Assembly (NCBI GenBank): GCA_026008535.1
Contig: BRKX01000011.1
Span: 49,894,183-49,958,182 of the forward strand
Source: Perilla frutescens
Taxonomy: Eukaryota; Streptophyta; Magnoliopsida; Lamiales; Lamiaceae
Reading direction: 5' to 3'
DNA length: 64,000 bases
In this document: positions 1-13,300 of the stretch, piece after piece
Position numbering within the stretch: the first letter of the stretch is position 1
Layout: every line of letters begins with the position of its first letter
Program-made: the position numbers and the translations under genes
The notes under the pieces: generated by a model
Database searches by the model: none
Told to the model about the DNA's origin: nothing
The model's input: only the letters and a program-made list of their open reading frames with translations

Positions 1-1289
1 TACTTTTGTGATGAATGGTGGAGATCAAATTGACATGGATTGTGCTTTTGATGAATGACTGAGATTTATTACTTTTGTGATGAATGGTGGAGATCAAATT
101 GACATGGATTTATGATTTGGATATATAGAAAACTAGAGAAAAAAATAGATAATTTTTAATGTGGGTTGAAATATAGCAAAATTGATGTCTATTTATAGAG
201 AATGAAAAAAATATTAATTTTGGTATATTTTTTATTTATTTTTATTATATTATATAAAAGATATATCAAGTTTATCTATATATCTAAATAAAATTAATTG
301 AACAATAGATGGAGACACCACTTCCCATTGGCCAAAATGATAATTGGGTGGATACCGACCATCATCACGTGATGGGTGCTAGTCGACAGAATAAGATCCT
401 CTGTTATCATTCTTATTCCATTTGGTGTTTGCATATTTTTATTTTTATTTTTTTTTAAAAATTAATATAGTTGGGGATGAATAAATCATAAATAAAAAAT
501 TTTAAATTAAATGAAATCATAATAAATTAAAAAAAAAGGCTTGAAACAACAAATGTAATAAGAAATGCAATAGGTGATCTAGTGTGATGATTGACCGCCT
601 TTAGAATTTTAGTCCTTTTTTTATATTATTTATTTTTTCTTTTTAGCTGACGTGGAGGTCGATCTCCCCCCACGCGGTCGATCGCCTGTAATTGTGGTAT
701 TAGCTTTCTTTAAAAGTGGTTATTTTTATTATTATTTTATATTTTTAAAGTAAGCTCTCTCTATAACAAGCTTGCTTATATATATTTTCTCTTCTTCGAT
801 CAATTGTTAATCAAGCCAAATCTAAGGTTGCAGACAGGAATTGATAAAAAAGGGAAGATGAAGAAGAAGAAGAAATGATTTGTAAAATATTGGTAAATCA
901 TGTCACTACTTTTTACATAATATTAGTTCATCACATCTTTTTTTTTTGTATGTATTTTTTTATGCTTTTTAATTCAGTTAGTATTGTTATGAATTGTGAT
1001 TCATTCTTGCATATTGGTTCTGGGAAAGAAAAGGAATGGAAAATATAACAGTAGATGTTGGGGCATCTATTAACCATATTCGACATGTTAATTATCAATC
1101 AAAAGTTTCATCCTGATTTAACATTCTACATTGATTCTTATAGAAAAATCTCTCTTTTTTTATTATTATTAATGTTTGATCTTAACTTGCACATTTTTCT
1201 TCTTCAAATTAATCATGTGCTAAATCAGCTCATATTTTGCCTGTTTGATTTGCCGAAATGTTATGTGTTTTCAATGTTTTGTTGATATG
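1..1289. other. Intergenic AT-rich DNA with a short tandem duplication
   Basis: No supported gene. A 40-bp stretch at 1-40 recurs exactly at 70-109, so the first 109 bases are a two-copy direct repeat with a 69-bp period. The rest is AT-rich. A GC-richer patch at about 645-695 contains repeated GGTCGATC-like words. The short open frame at 1055-1285 has no recognisable domain and looks like chance. Confidence 0.5.
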
Positions 1290-2700
1290 CTCATGAAGCC
1301 ATGCCTAGCAATGAAGAACTAAATCCGAAGTTGCAATTAAATGATCCAGTCACACATCTAAGAGTGAAATAATTACAAGGTTATTTTCAAGCCTATATAC
1401 GTAAGAAGCTCGAAGAGGAAGTCGTCCAAGGCAGCCCGATGTTGGTCACGTTACTAACACTTGAAGATGGAGATTAAGACATGAAGAACAATACATGAAG
1501 AGAAGATAAAGAAGTGCACGTGTACATGTGTATGGGTGACGTTCATGGCGTGTATGTGAGGAGTGAAGAAATAGGCCCTTAATAATTTAATTAAGGGGAT
1601 TGATTAATTAGACTATAGTATTATTTTAGACTATAGTATTTATTTAATTTGGATCAAATTTTATTTATTTTACTTATGTAATTTTCGGTCTTTATTTAGA
1701 TTAGGTTGACTAGAATTTTAGTTAAGGTAATTTCCTACGTTAAATAGAATTCTAGTTTAGGTAGTTTCTTAGTCAAGTTTTATCTCTTTTAAGCTTATGA
1801 TTTTCGGCCCCCTTATACTTATAAATAAGGGATCCATGTCACATTTATTCTTTAGACATTATTTGATTATTAAAGCATTTTGCAATTCAATTTTGTCTCC
1901 CCCAATTGGTTCGAACATTACCACTCTTAGAGGTTAGCATCTTTAAGTTTTATGAAGGGCTTCGTTCTAGTTCCATTCCAGATCTAGGGTCGTTTCGTAG
2001 TATTGAAACTAAGGGGTTTACATCAGGTTGCAATTCACATCAACAAACATCATCGCCACTTATCATCTACACCAACATCCGTCGATCATCATTCGTCCGT
2101 TACGCCAACAATTCCCCAAGTTCTCACCGTGTTCATCATTGTTCGTGTGCTATACAACACAAACCAGCCATGTCTTACATCAATTCAAGGTCAACCGATC
2201 GTTCGAGTTCTATATGTGCTCAACTCGCCAAGTTCTACACTTATACCGTAAATTCATCATATCCCTGACATACCCTATCTATTCCAGCCATTTTCACCCT
2301 TCCAAATCATCTTACACGTCCCAAATAACATCCTTAACCTTTCCATTTAATTCCAGACCCTTTTGTTTTGGATTGTGTCTTATTTTGTGTGATATAGTTT
2401 ATATAGTTTAGTTAGGTCTAGTTGAACATCTATAAGTTAGTTGAGTCTTTCATAGTTTAATTCCGCATATTTGTTATATTTTCGAGTCTAGTAAAGTTAG
2501 ATTGAACTCTTACAAGTCCGCCGTACGTTCGATCTTGGTTATCCGCAAACCAAGCATGTTGTGTCCTACACCGGATCACATCATACGCTTCTATATTTAA
2601 ATTGTTCGTCTTATTGTTGTAGTAATGTAGGTGTTCCTATCTCCTGCCATGGTGAACTTGCGAGATTGAATAAGTTGGGACTTCCCGCACAATTTCGGCA
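1290..2700 (+). mobile_element. Gypsy-like retrotransposon remnant: pol tail plus 3' LTR
   Basis: At 1300-1480 a broken frame reads like the C-terminal tail of a gypsy polyprotein, including LQGYFQAYIRKKLEEE followed by LEDGD. A purine-rich stretch ends at 1514 and a putative LTR runs from TGCACGTG at 1515 to TTTCGGCA at 2700, about 1.19 kb. Inside it, TATAAATAAGG at about 1820 is a plausible LTR promoter. The 5' LTR and most of the internal region are missing, so the TSD cannot be tested. The LTR ends are my inference from the TG...CA rule. The open frames at 1906-2411 lie inside the LTR and are not genes. Confidence 0.45.
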
Positions 2701-3898
2701 AGAGAGCAACTATTTACGCTATTAATTTTACTCTTTTCACTATAAAGAAAAAAAAAGGGAAAATAAAATAATTCTAAAGTTGCTTAAATACCCTTTAATT
2801 GTTTATTTATACCATTAAAATTACTCAATACACCACAAATTAAAAAGAAAAAAGTCAGAGTAGTTCGAAAATGAAATTTTGAACTCATCATATTTGTTCA
2901 AAATTCAATTTTAGAACGGGCATGATTTTTAAAATAAAATCTCATTCGAAAATGGATTTTCGAACAAATTAACATGGGTTGTTCGAAAATCTATTTTTGA
3001 ACAAATATGATGTGTTCGAAAATTCATTTAATATAAGTTCAAATGGGATGCCAATTTAAAAAAAAAAACCCAACCATAAAATATTTAATACTAATACTAG
3101 GTCATCCCACCGGATCCGCTCTTTTGTTGAATTTAATTTGTTAACTTATAGCATCTGGCGGTTTTATATGAACAATCAATCAGAATATATTTTAATTTTA
3201 TTTTTTTGCTGTGCCTCTCAATTTTCATATTAAACACATAATGCTTATTAATCAATTTAATAGAACATGTTACTTCTAAGTTTTGTAAACAATTTTCTAT
3301 TCCTTTTTTATTTGTTAATGTACATTTACATTTTTTTAAAAAATTTGAACGTAATCTATATTTATTATACTATTATATGGGCATACATTAAAATTATTTT
3401 CTGTTTGTAATTACAATTCTGTATATATTCAAACATTATTACAATTTTAAAATCTTACATACATTAATATTCGTGCATCTCACGGGGAAAATGCTAATTA
3501 AACTAAAGCACAATAAATTGAAGTTACTTTCTCTAAAAAAAGGCACAATAAATTGAATTCGGGAAAAAATGAAGAAAAAAACTAAAAAAATTAATTGTGC
3601 AATAAAATGCAACACGGAAATGCAATAGATGATTTCATCTGAGGAAATTTTGGTATTCTCCCATATTTTAATCATATTATTGCATTCAAAAGATAATATT
3701 GTTAATATATCATAAATCATTAAAATCGGAATCAAATAATTCTATAAAAACATAATATTGACAATCTACACTAAATGATTAAAATTGCAACAACATAATT
3801 ATTAATCACGTGAGGAGTGCAATCATATTGTAGCTAATTAGTCTTATTTATCCCATCCATCAATCAATAGAGAGCATTGACCCCCTTCCTTGGTTTTG
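2701..3898. other. Intergenic; TTCGAAAAT-rich remnant, no gene seen
   Basis: At 2860-3030 the word TTCGAAAAT and its complement occur repeatedly in both orientations. CTTTTCACTATAAAG at about 2728 resembles the terminal region of the TIR element at 42700-43438, so this may be a decayed relative. The remaining sequence is AT-rich and unassigned. Confidence 0.35.
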
Positions 3899-4093
3899 AT
3901 GGCGGAAGAGAAAATAGCAGTGGAAGAGGAATGGCCACCAGTGTGGAAACCAGTGAAGGAATGCCCGCAATATATATATATATATATATGGGATTATCAG
4001 TCCCTACTTCACTGTTTGGGAGGATATCGAAAGCTGTGACCACTCATCCGCAGATCCCTACAAGTTGTTCCTCAAACAAGTTCGCCAGAGCAG

Positions 4094-4129
<36 letters not shown>

Positions 4130-4706
4130 CTTATATTATAAATTAATCTCATGTGAATAATTTACTTACTTTATTTGTTGATTATATATATTTGAGCTAA
4201 AGAATTTTGAAATATAATTATGATTTATCTATAGGGTTATGACGTGTATGGCAGCCCTCTAGGCCTAGGATCTTCTCTCACCCGGATGGACTCGGAGGAC
4301 TTCGAAATAATGATGAAGTCTGAGTGTTATGGTGTACCAACATATGCAAAAATGGACTTTGTAGTTGACAAAATCAATACTCAGGCTCAGGTTACTTAAT
4401 TCAACAGTACTGCTATTCTCTCTCTATCTCTCTTGCATTTATTTGCTTATATAGTTATACACACACATTATCATGCAGAAGTATGGCGAAAAATATGTGT
4501 ATGTTTCAATTGAGAAAGTTGTGGAGGCCTTTCCGCACAGATGTACATTTCTCACATTTGTTGTGAGAGAAGTTACATCCAATGCTGAGAAGAGTGTTCA
4601 GGCATTAGTGTTTGATGACGCAGATGTGTTCAGCCTTCTGGAGTGGAGGTTTAAACCTCAATCTCATTCTCATTCTCAGGACTCTCCTCAATCCTCAACG
4701 AATTAA
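3899..4706 (+). pseudogene. Cystatin/monellin-fold (UPF0725-like) small protein gene, first part frameshifted
   Basis: Coding blocks are 3899 to about 3970 (MAEEKIAVEEEWPPVWKPV...), about 3989-4094 (FTVWEDIESCDHSSADPYK...), 4235-4390 (GYDVYGSPLGLGSS...) and 4479-4706 (KYGEKYVYVSIEKVVEAF...). Introns at 4095-4234 and 4391-4478 have GT...AG ends and keep frame. ESCDH..DPYKLFLKQV followed by a GYDV block, then a C-terminal strand FLTFVVREV, resembles plant cystatin/monellin superfamily (UPF0725-like) proteins. No cystatin QxVxG inhibitory loop is visible, so protease inhibition should not be assumed. The first two blocks are joined by a TA microsatellite at 3971-3989 whose present length puts them in different frames. 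Either an unrecognised intron removes it or the gene is broken. Family assignment is from memory of sequence style. Confidence 0.45.
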
Positions 4707-5552
4707 TCTCACTATATGAGTCCCTCTCAAGTTCCGCTCTTGGAGATCATAAAGCCAGATCTTAATTACTAGTTTAATAATGTAATATCAATTACAGCTA
4801 ATTAAATTTTAGTTCCAATATATAATATAATTATCATCATCTCCCTTTCATTGGATGTAAGGACATTTCATATGTAACTCAATCATATGGGCCATTATTA
4901 TTGTGTTGAATGAAATAATAGAATTATTCAACACGTACAATTCATTTTTTAATTATTCAATTTTTTATTTTTGTTCATTGTATCATGTAAGTCTAAAAGA
5001 TGGATTTTCAAAGTTCGAATGGAACCTAGTTTGTACGTATTTAACCACACTTATATTCAATATTTCTAGACCTGTCTACTATCAGATTTTCTTCTTTATG
5101 TTCAAGAGATGAATTTTAATATTGACTCTGGATTACTCCAATCTTATTAGGAAGAATGTAATTATGTAAGAACATTTTAGCTAGCGGAAAAGAAAAAAGA
5201 AAAGGAAAGGTTGAATTGTTGAAAGGTAAAATATTTAGTTAAGAGGTAAAAAAGAAAGGGAAAAAAACCAAGAACGTTTATATCTCACGTGTTATGGATT
5301 AGTAGATTTTTACAATTGCAATTGATTTTTTGGTGCTCAATTAAAATTATTAAAATTTACGCTACTTTTTTTTATATACCTTATTTTGGTATTAGGGCAT
5401 CTTCAGAAAATTCTATGATGCGTGCCCACGTATTGAGTTCTCCTCAAACATAATAAAAAAAATAAATAGACGCATTATTTAAAATTATTATTTTATGTGA
5501 GAATAACATGCGCACATCTCGTCAAATTTATTTCTACATTTGTACAATAAAT
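4707..5552. other. Intergenic, no feature seen
   Basis: This is the 3' flank of the small cystatin-like gene followed by AT-rich DNA. The open frame at 4903-5112 has no recognisable domain and AT-driven composition. Confidence 0.4.
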
Positions 5553-5563
5553 GAACTAAAAGT

Positions 5564-5661
5564 TTCGTCCTAGTGGGAATGGTCTAATAGTGGGATGAAA
5601 TTATTTGAAAACCAAACGTTACGAATTTAAACCAAAATCAGGTCTGTAAATAAAAAAAAAA
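5564..5661 (+). mobile_element. Short degenerate tRNA-derived SINE with 11-bp TSD
   Basis: The 98-bp insert has a tRNA-like head (A-box-like GGTCTAATAGTGGG at about 5580), a weak B-box region at about 5622, and an A-rich tail. It is flanked by the perfect 11-bp duplication GAACTAAAAGT at 5553-5563 and 5662-5672. It is clearly related to the copies at 23360 and 43584, but truncated and diverged. Confidence 0.65.
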
Positions 5662-5672
5662 GAACTAAAAGT

Positions 5673-7369
5673 CTCAAATGTGATTCCATGTCACATCAAT
5701 AAAAAGGAACTAAGTTTATTTCTTCTTTAATAAAATGAACTCAATTAGAATTCCTTAAACATGTTTTGTGGGCCCAACGTGTTTTCCATACATTACAAAC
5801 ATCACTTCATATACTACAATTAAAATTAATTAATTATTAAATTACTTAAAAATATCATTTCTCTTGATCTCTCCTCTCCTCCCTCTTGTACTGCTGCCGC
5901 CATCGCCCATCGCCAAGGAGGCAAGGACGCTCTTGTGTTTATGTTCTCCAATTTCAAAATCCTACAAAATAATAATAATAATAATAATAATAAAGCTCTT
6001 TGCAACGGTAATTGTTCAATGCGCTGCTAATTCTATCCAAGAATGCAGTGCCCAATTCACCTTTAGACGAGGAAACTATGTGAGAGATTGTTGGATCGAC
6101 TCTCCTATTATGTTAAAAAAAATGGATATTGATTATTGAGTCAAATTCACTATCATAAAACCGACTTATAAGAGCAGGAATACCTTCACGTTGTATGCCA
6201 ATTTGTCAAACTATCATGGGACATTTTTAACACTTTTAAGGGAATGGGGCTTAGGGACAATGATGCACGTCCACAAGCAAATCACATTTATTATATAATT
6301 TAATCTTTAAAAGTAATTTTCAAGCTATATGAAAAAAGTATAATGATTTGTAACATTTTAAAAATACCGATAATTTTGTCTAAATCAAAATAACATATAT
6401 TGTATTTTTTTATGATGAGTAACCCGTAGTTGCAACCATATGGTTCGCACTGGGATATTATTTACATATAAAAATATTAATAAAATTTGAAGTCGAACAC
6501 AAGCTACATGACTATATAAACTAAGTCATCTATAATGGAACAATACCAATTGTAATGTCTATATTATTTTGTTTACATGTGATGCACATGTGACAAATGC
6601 ATAAGTACGGTCAAAAGTTGCAGTCAGGATAAATATACGGTAGAACAAAACTGAATGTATGATATTTGCTATAAAAGAAAAAAAAGAAGAGAAAAACAAA
6701 ATGATATAGTTAAGATATTAGGTAAACAAAAAATAGCTAAATTTAATCGGAAAAGAAGGCTCAAGTAAGTAGAATTCAACTCTAGTGGTCTTTGTCTTTT
6801 GTGGTTTGACCACAATGTTTTTTCCGATGTTTTTCCCAAAAATCTTGAAAACCAATGTTAAAACTTTTGCAATAATCCACTACAAATACTTAATGGTAAT
6901 TAATTTTCTATCATAATTGTATTTATTTATCTATTAATTCATTTTACTCTGTAATAATAGTAATAATAAGTAAGACGAATGAAACGAGTATTTTATCATA
7001 CAGAAATCCAACCAATAGAAAATGGTACCTTCCGCCTGGGAAGTTGTACATTGGAAATTTATTTGAAATAAACTCTGTCACGTAAAAGGCGTAGCTGTAG
7101 CTCCCCCTTCACATTTCGTGTGTTACGACTGTATCTTAATGTAGTCCCCACTCCCTCACACCATCAGCACACCGAACTTTTCCAATTTTAGAGAGAGAAA
7201 CAAAACCCCCTTACCCCCCCTCAACCATTTTTCTCGCTCTATTCAAAGGGCTTTTTTTTTTTTTGCAGATCAATTCTGCTGGGGTTTCTTACGCTTACTA
7301 ATTCTTCGTTTGCTCAATTCAACTTCGATTTCTCATTTTTTTCCCAAGGATTGTTTCTGAAATTGGTGA
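5673..7369. other. Intergenic and 5' region of the PTM-like gene
   Basis: An AAT microsatellite lies at about 5967-5993. No gene is supported up to about 7100. The sequence then becomes pyrimidine-rich with CTCTCT-like runs at 7140-7370, as expected for a plant core promoter and 5' UTR ahead of the ATG at 7370. I see no convincing TATA box. Confidence 0.4.
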
Positions 7370-10300
7370 ATGGAGCATGTGGGCAGAAGGGTGAAAAAGG
7401 AGTTCCAAGGGCACGGGACGTTCTTCGGTGTGGTACAAGCATACGAAGCGGCAACTGGGTTTTTCAAGATCGTGTACGACGACGGAGATTCCGAGGAGCT
7501 GGAGTTGAAGGAAGTCTCCTCGCTCTTGGCCTCCGCCGAGCCTCCGTCGAGGCAGCCGTCGGGATCGTGTGCTGGGAAACTGGGGCGCAAACCGAAGAAG
7601 CGACGGCGCATTGCTGTTGCAGGTAACGATGATAGTAATTCAGCAAATGATGGTGGAATTTCTGACGGTTTACTAGATAGAGATGGGGACTCCGGGGGAT
7701 TTGACTTGAATTTGACTGATAGGCTAGATTTGAATGATGATGCAGTTAATTGTTTGCATGATGATGATCATGGGGGTAATGCGGTTGGTGGTGGGATTAA
7801 GCTGCGTGGCTTGGATTTAAATGAGGGGGCGAGTTTAGAGTTGGATGAGGGGTTACTCTTGAATAAGGAAATTGTTGAAGAGGACTCCCAAGCAAAGAAT
7901 AAAATGATTGATTTGAATTTGGACGCAAATGAGGATTTCGAGAAATTTAGAGATGAGAGAGAAGGGCCATGCTTTGACTTGAATTTACAACTAATGGACG
8001 ATGAGGTGAGAATTTTGGAAGATTGTGGTGGGCGATTTGGGGCTGGTGAAAAGGTTTGTGCTGGAGAACATATGCAGATGAAGGAAGAGTTGGTGGAGGA
8101 TGATTCTGTGGGAGTTTTAGACAACGTGGATGGAGATAAGGTGGATCCTATTGTTAACATAGACAAGAAAGAAGATTGCCAATTGGTTGATAATGAGAAT
8201 GTGGCACCAATAACTGTGCAAGTGAAGAGAAGGGGTAGAAAGAGAAAGAATGCATCAAATAACAATATTGAATTGGCCATACCGGAGGTGCCAAAATTGG
8301 GTGTTGATTCAGGGAATATGAACTTAGAATTGGAAAGAAGAGATGAGACCCCATCCAAAAGTGTTGGTGATTTAGTCGATAATGGAATCTCAGAAATAGT
8401 ATTGAGAGGGAGAAGAGGTAGAAAGAGAAGAGAGTTATCAAAGAGTGATGTTACCTTGACAACTCCAGAGACTGGATTGAGAAGGAGCAGTCGTAGAGCA
8501 AAACGAGCTGCTTTCTCTGATGAAGACCCACTATTTGATGAAGCAGAGTTGGTTGGCATCAACCATCAGTTGTCTTCTCCAGCTGTAAGCAACGTGTCTC
8601 ATGAAAAGGTTATGGTGGCGGTTCGTGGAAAATCTTCCAATAATGTTACTCTTCCACCCAAGGTGAAGTTGCCGCCACCTTCTTGCGGCATGGACTTAAT
8701 TGGAGTTTCACTGTTCGATTTTGTTTCTATTTATACATTTCTGAGGTCATTTAGTACTTTGTTATTTCTAAGCCCCTTTGAACTGGATGATTTTGTAACC
8801 TCTGTTAAATGTAGTGATTCATCATTATTGTTCGACTCCATTCATGTTTCTCTTCTAAAAACATTACGGAAGCATTTGGAGTGTCTTGCAGCTGAAGGTT
8901 CTGTCTCTGCATCTGAATGTTTGAGGTAATAATAATTTCACTCCTGCTAGAAATCACTTACATTGAAATCCATTGCACTCTACTTACTTTTCTCGCATTG
9001 GAATTTTATTTAGGTCTCTCAATTGGGATTTTCTCGACTTGATTACATGGCCAATGTTTGTGGTTGAGTATTTGCTATTGCACAGTCCTGGACGTATTCC
9101 TGGCTTAGATCTTTGTCAACTAAAGTTTTTTCTAAACGACTATTACAAACTGCCAATTCCAGCAAAGGTTGAGATCCTGCAGCATCTTTGTGATGATGTA
9201 ATTGAAACGGAAGGCTTTAAGGTGGAGCTAAACAAAAGGATCCTGGCAACAGACAGACAAACAGATTTGGACCGTAATATGAAATTTGAGAGTAGCAGAA
9301 AAAGAAAGAGCACAGTGGATGTTGCTAGTACTTCCTGCATTACAGGAGGAGATGATGTTGAGGAACCTGCAGATTGGAACAGTGATGAATGCTGTCTCTG
9401 TAAGATGGAAGGGAACTTGATATGCTGTGATGGCTGCCCTGCCGCGTTCCATTCAAGGTGTGTAGGGGTTTTCAGCAGCATGTTGCCTGAGGGTGATTGG
9501 TATTGCCCTGAATGTGTGATTGAAAGGGATAAACCTTGGATGAAAGTGAGTAAGTCAACTCGAGGGGCAGAACTGTTGGGGATTGATCCCTATGGACGAC
9601 TGTTCTATAGCAGCTGTGGTTACCTGTTGGTGTAAGTTCAACTTTATGTAGTTAGCTAAGAGATTGCATGAATTTATTTTTTCTTTTAAGTTAATACTTA
9701 TTTTACCTGCATTATCCATGTCACCGATTTTGTATATTGAACTTATATATGTTTTAGTTTTAAAGTGTCTAAATTAACGAGTTGTGTGGATTGTCATGGC
9801 ACCGGGAGAAGGCAAGCTATCTCTGCTGATATCCGTAAATAAAAACCTGTTTATGTAATTCCTGAAACTCCTCTATTTTCCACAACCTTGCCACTCTTAA
9901 GCACCATTTTTCTTTCTGTTTGCAATTTATTTCTCCATGCATAACTGTGCATTGAGGATGCCTTTTCCAGCCTAGAAGATGTCAGTAATTTCAACTCTGC
10001 AATTGTAAATATTCCTAATCTACCTTTTGCAGTGAGTAGTTAAATAAAAATCTCCATTCTTAGAAGAAGCTATGGAACCTAAGGAAGCAACTTGTTTATT
10101 TTGGTTAATGATTTATGAATGCTTGTAAATAGATTGCATAACATAAAAAAATCAGTCGGGCATCTTGTCCCTTGATGTACTTCTGTTAATTTTTTTATAA
10201 TATAAATTTTATTTCACATCCAAAAAGAAGATTAGGATGCACACGGTCAATCTGGTATCAGTGCCAATGTAGCTGGTGGCAATTACCCTGGTGATATCTT

Positions 10301-13300
10301 CAATTTGTTAATCCAGAAATTGATCTACTTATCTCTCATTCTCTTGCAGAAGGGCAAATAGTTTTTAATAGATGTGGAGGTTATTTTGCTTTTTTAAGTA
10401 CTTTCAGCCGTGCATGCATTGTATTTGTTCCCTCAGTACTCTCTGCTTTATTTGAAGATCAGGATGAGCTTTTCATTTTACCTGGTACATTTACCAAATA
10501 GAGTTTTGTGTTTGATATCTCCCATCTGATACTCTCACTGAACTTATAGTTGTATTCTCTACTATGATATCTAGTTTTCTTTCCAGTTTTACCATAATTG
10601 CTGTGCTTTTGCTCCACTTGACATATGATTGTTGTTATTCTTTTTGTACACTGTAGACATTTTGGAAATTTCTTGTTTAATTAATTTGAGAACACACACA
10701 CACACACACACACTTAATACTGTTGCACACTCTTGAGTGTGACAAAATTAGTATATTATTGTAGAGGAACTAAGAATTAGATATTATATAATATGGACAC
10801 TAAAGTTTGCAGTCACAAACGAAAAGAACACCATTACTTCCATTTGCAGATGAAACAGGACTCTTACGAAGAAATCATCAAAAAAAAGATTCTACTGTTA
10901 CTTCTATAACTATCTTAAGTGTTGTGACAGTTAAGATAAGCATTCAGGCGTTCCAACACATTGATACTGCCAAATTGTATTTAATATCACCTGAGAGAGA
11001 CCATGCATGCGGTTCCTCAAAATACTTTTTTGTACAGATGAGACTAACCCCAGCTTCCCAGCATGATGCAGTATCCAAATAAAAAACACTTAAAATTGAT
11101 CCAACTCTTTCCCAATTGATTCACAATTCATGGTATAAGAGCAAGGCTTGATGCTCCTGCAAAAGTGCATGCTTGCTAGAGCCTACAGTTTTGTGAGTGA
11201 TTTAAATATTTAGATATAGCAGTGATATTTGTGATAATCCTTCTGATCTCATGCATTCATATTTACCTAGTCAACTTTATTATAGTGGTGGTGGCTTGCA
11301 GTTTGATTAGAGGTCAGTGTGACCTTGTAGAAACTTCATTCACGGGCTGTTGAGTGGTCCCCAGAGTATTTTTTATTTTTATTATTTTTGCTTTTATCTG
11401 GCTTTTCTTTTATTTTCCTGGTCTCATACATTTTGGATATCATTTTTCCATTGGACTTATCTGGCATTTGATTGGTCAGAGATCTCTGTCACAGGAATAC
11501 AGATTTGATCGCTCTAAATTATTTGGGTTTTTGGTTCAATTTTATGATCTTATTTACCAAACAAATGCCGAAAATCTTCTCCAACAATTCATTTCTAATT
11601 TGACTTGGTCATTTGGTGCACTTTCTCAAATTCAACCCCATTGAATTCAGTTGAACTCTTGCCATCAATTTTCTCACAACAATCACCATCAACCTATGAG
11701 ATGAACTACTCTACTGATGATAGCTAACCACCTTGGAAGCCTTAAAATTGGTTGCTTTTGTTATTATAGTTTTTCTTGTTTCTCACAAATATTTGATGCC
11801 ATAAACAGCCTCAATAATATTGTCTTCGTATCTTTTGAATTACTTTCTTTCATAGGCTGAACCTTTTCTGCATCATATGATTAGTATAAAACAAAAAATT
11901 TAAGCCTGTTATTTTAATCAGATCATCTTACTGTTAGTTCAATTTTGCTTAGCTATGACTTAACCTAAAAGTACAGTCATATGCTTTCTTTTACTTAACC
12001 AGCAGTGTGATCCTGTTTAGATAGACAGGTGATGTCTTTGTATTGTGTGCTTGAAAAATTTATGATGGTTCTACAAGTACTTACGTCATAATATATTATT
12101 GTTAAATTTTGTATCAATGCCTATGGAATATATATTGATCCCTGTGGTGTTTGCTTGCAGGTTAGAGTCATGCAATGATGAATACTTGTTTTGCGCCTAC
12201 AATAGAAATGACTTGCCTGCGCTAATTGAAGCTCTGGAGTCATTGCCATTCATACATGACACATTGGTTAATGCTATCTGTAAGAATTGGAATGTGGTTC
12301 GTGGAGTTAGTGGTACCAAAAATGATTTGGACACTCGATCTTGCTCTATACAATCAGCTTTTCCTGAGAAAAGGCAAATGCCAGATATGCAGTTAGTACC
12401 ATCAGAAGCTTTTATCAGGAATGACACTTGTTCTGAAAAAAGGTTAGATGAAAAATCTATGGTGAGTACTTATTCCAGTAATGAAGAACATCTAAATGCA
12501 GAGCGTGCTACGCCGGTGCTGGAGACTGGCAACGATGGACCGAAGATGGAAAATCATTTGGCAAGTTCTGAAGGATCGGCTGAAGTCTCTCAGACTTTTA
12601 TGAAGACAGATAACCTAAAGGAAAGTGCACCAGAGTGTATGAAAAGATGCTTTGATACTTTAGATTATTGTCATATCCCAGAGAAACTTGTCATCGCTGG
12701 AAATCATTATATGGCATCTACGTCTGTAAATGTTGGAAAAGGGAAGAATCTTCGTTCTAAAAATTGTAGCAACAAACCGAATTCCATGAACTCTGAAGTA
12801 AAAGTGCATTGTGGGACAAACTATGTAAACTACTATGAGTTCGCTCGTACAGCATCATTGTTTTACGAAGAATTTACTCGTAAATCATCTGATAAGACCT
12901 CTGATGATGCCCCAAGATCTCTTGAAGAGATTATAGCTGGACAACTGAAGATTGTATCAAATAGATTTGTTGAATTTTGTTGGTCGAATATCCAAAATTC
13001 AAACATCAGCTCTAGAAAAGAAAGGTGTGGATGGTGCCTTTATTGTAGGGTTCCTGAAGATGAAAGGGATTGCTTATTCTCTATGAATGATAGTATTCCT
13101 ACTGTAGAAAAATTTTCGTGTGAAGTTTTAGGAATCCAGTCGAGTAAAAATGTGAAGAACCATCTGATTGATGTCATGTGCCATATAATATGCATCGAAG
13201 ATCATCTGCAGGGTCTTCTGTTGGGCCCATGGTTAAATCCAGACTATTCCATGCTTTGGCATACCAGCGTTCGTGGAGCTGATATTGGTTTGTTGAAAAA

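Noticed and set aside
10807..11644. Open frames of 91 and 96 codons in a long PTM intron
   Set aside because: The flanking exons splice in phase across this intron and the products have no recognisable domain.
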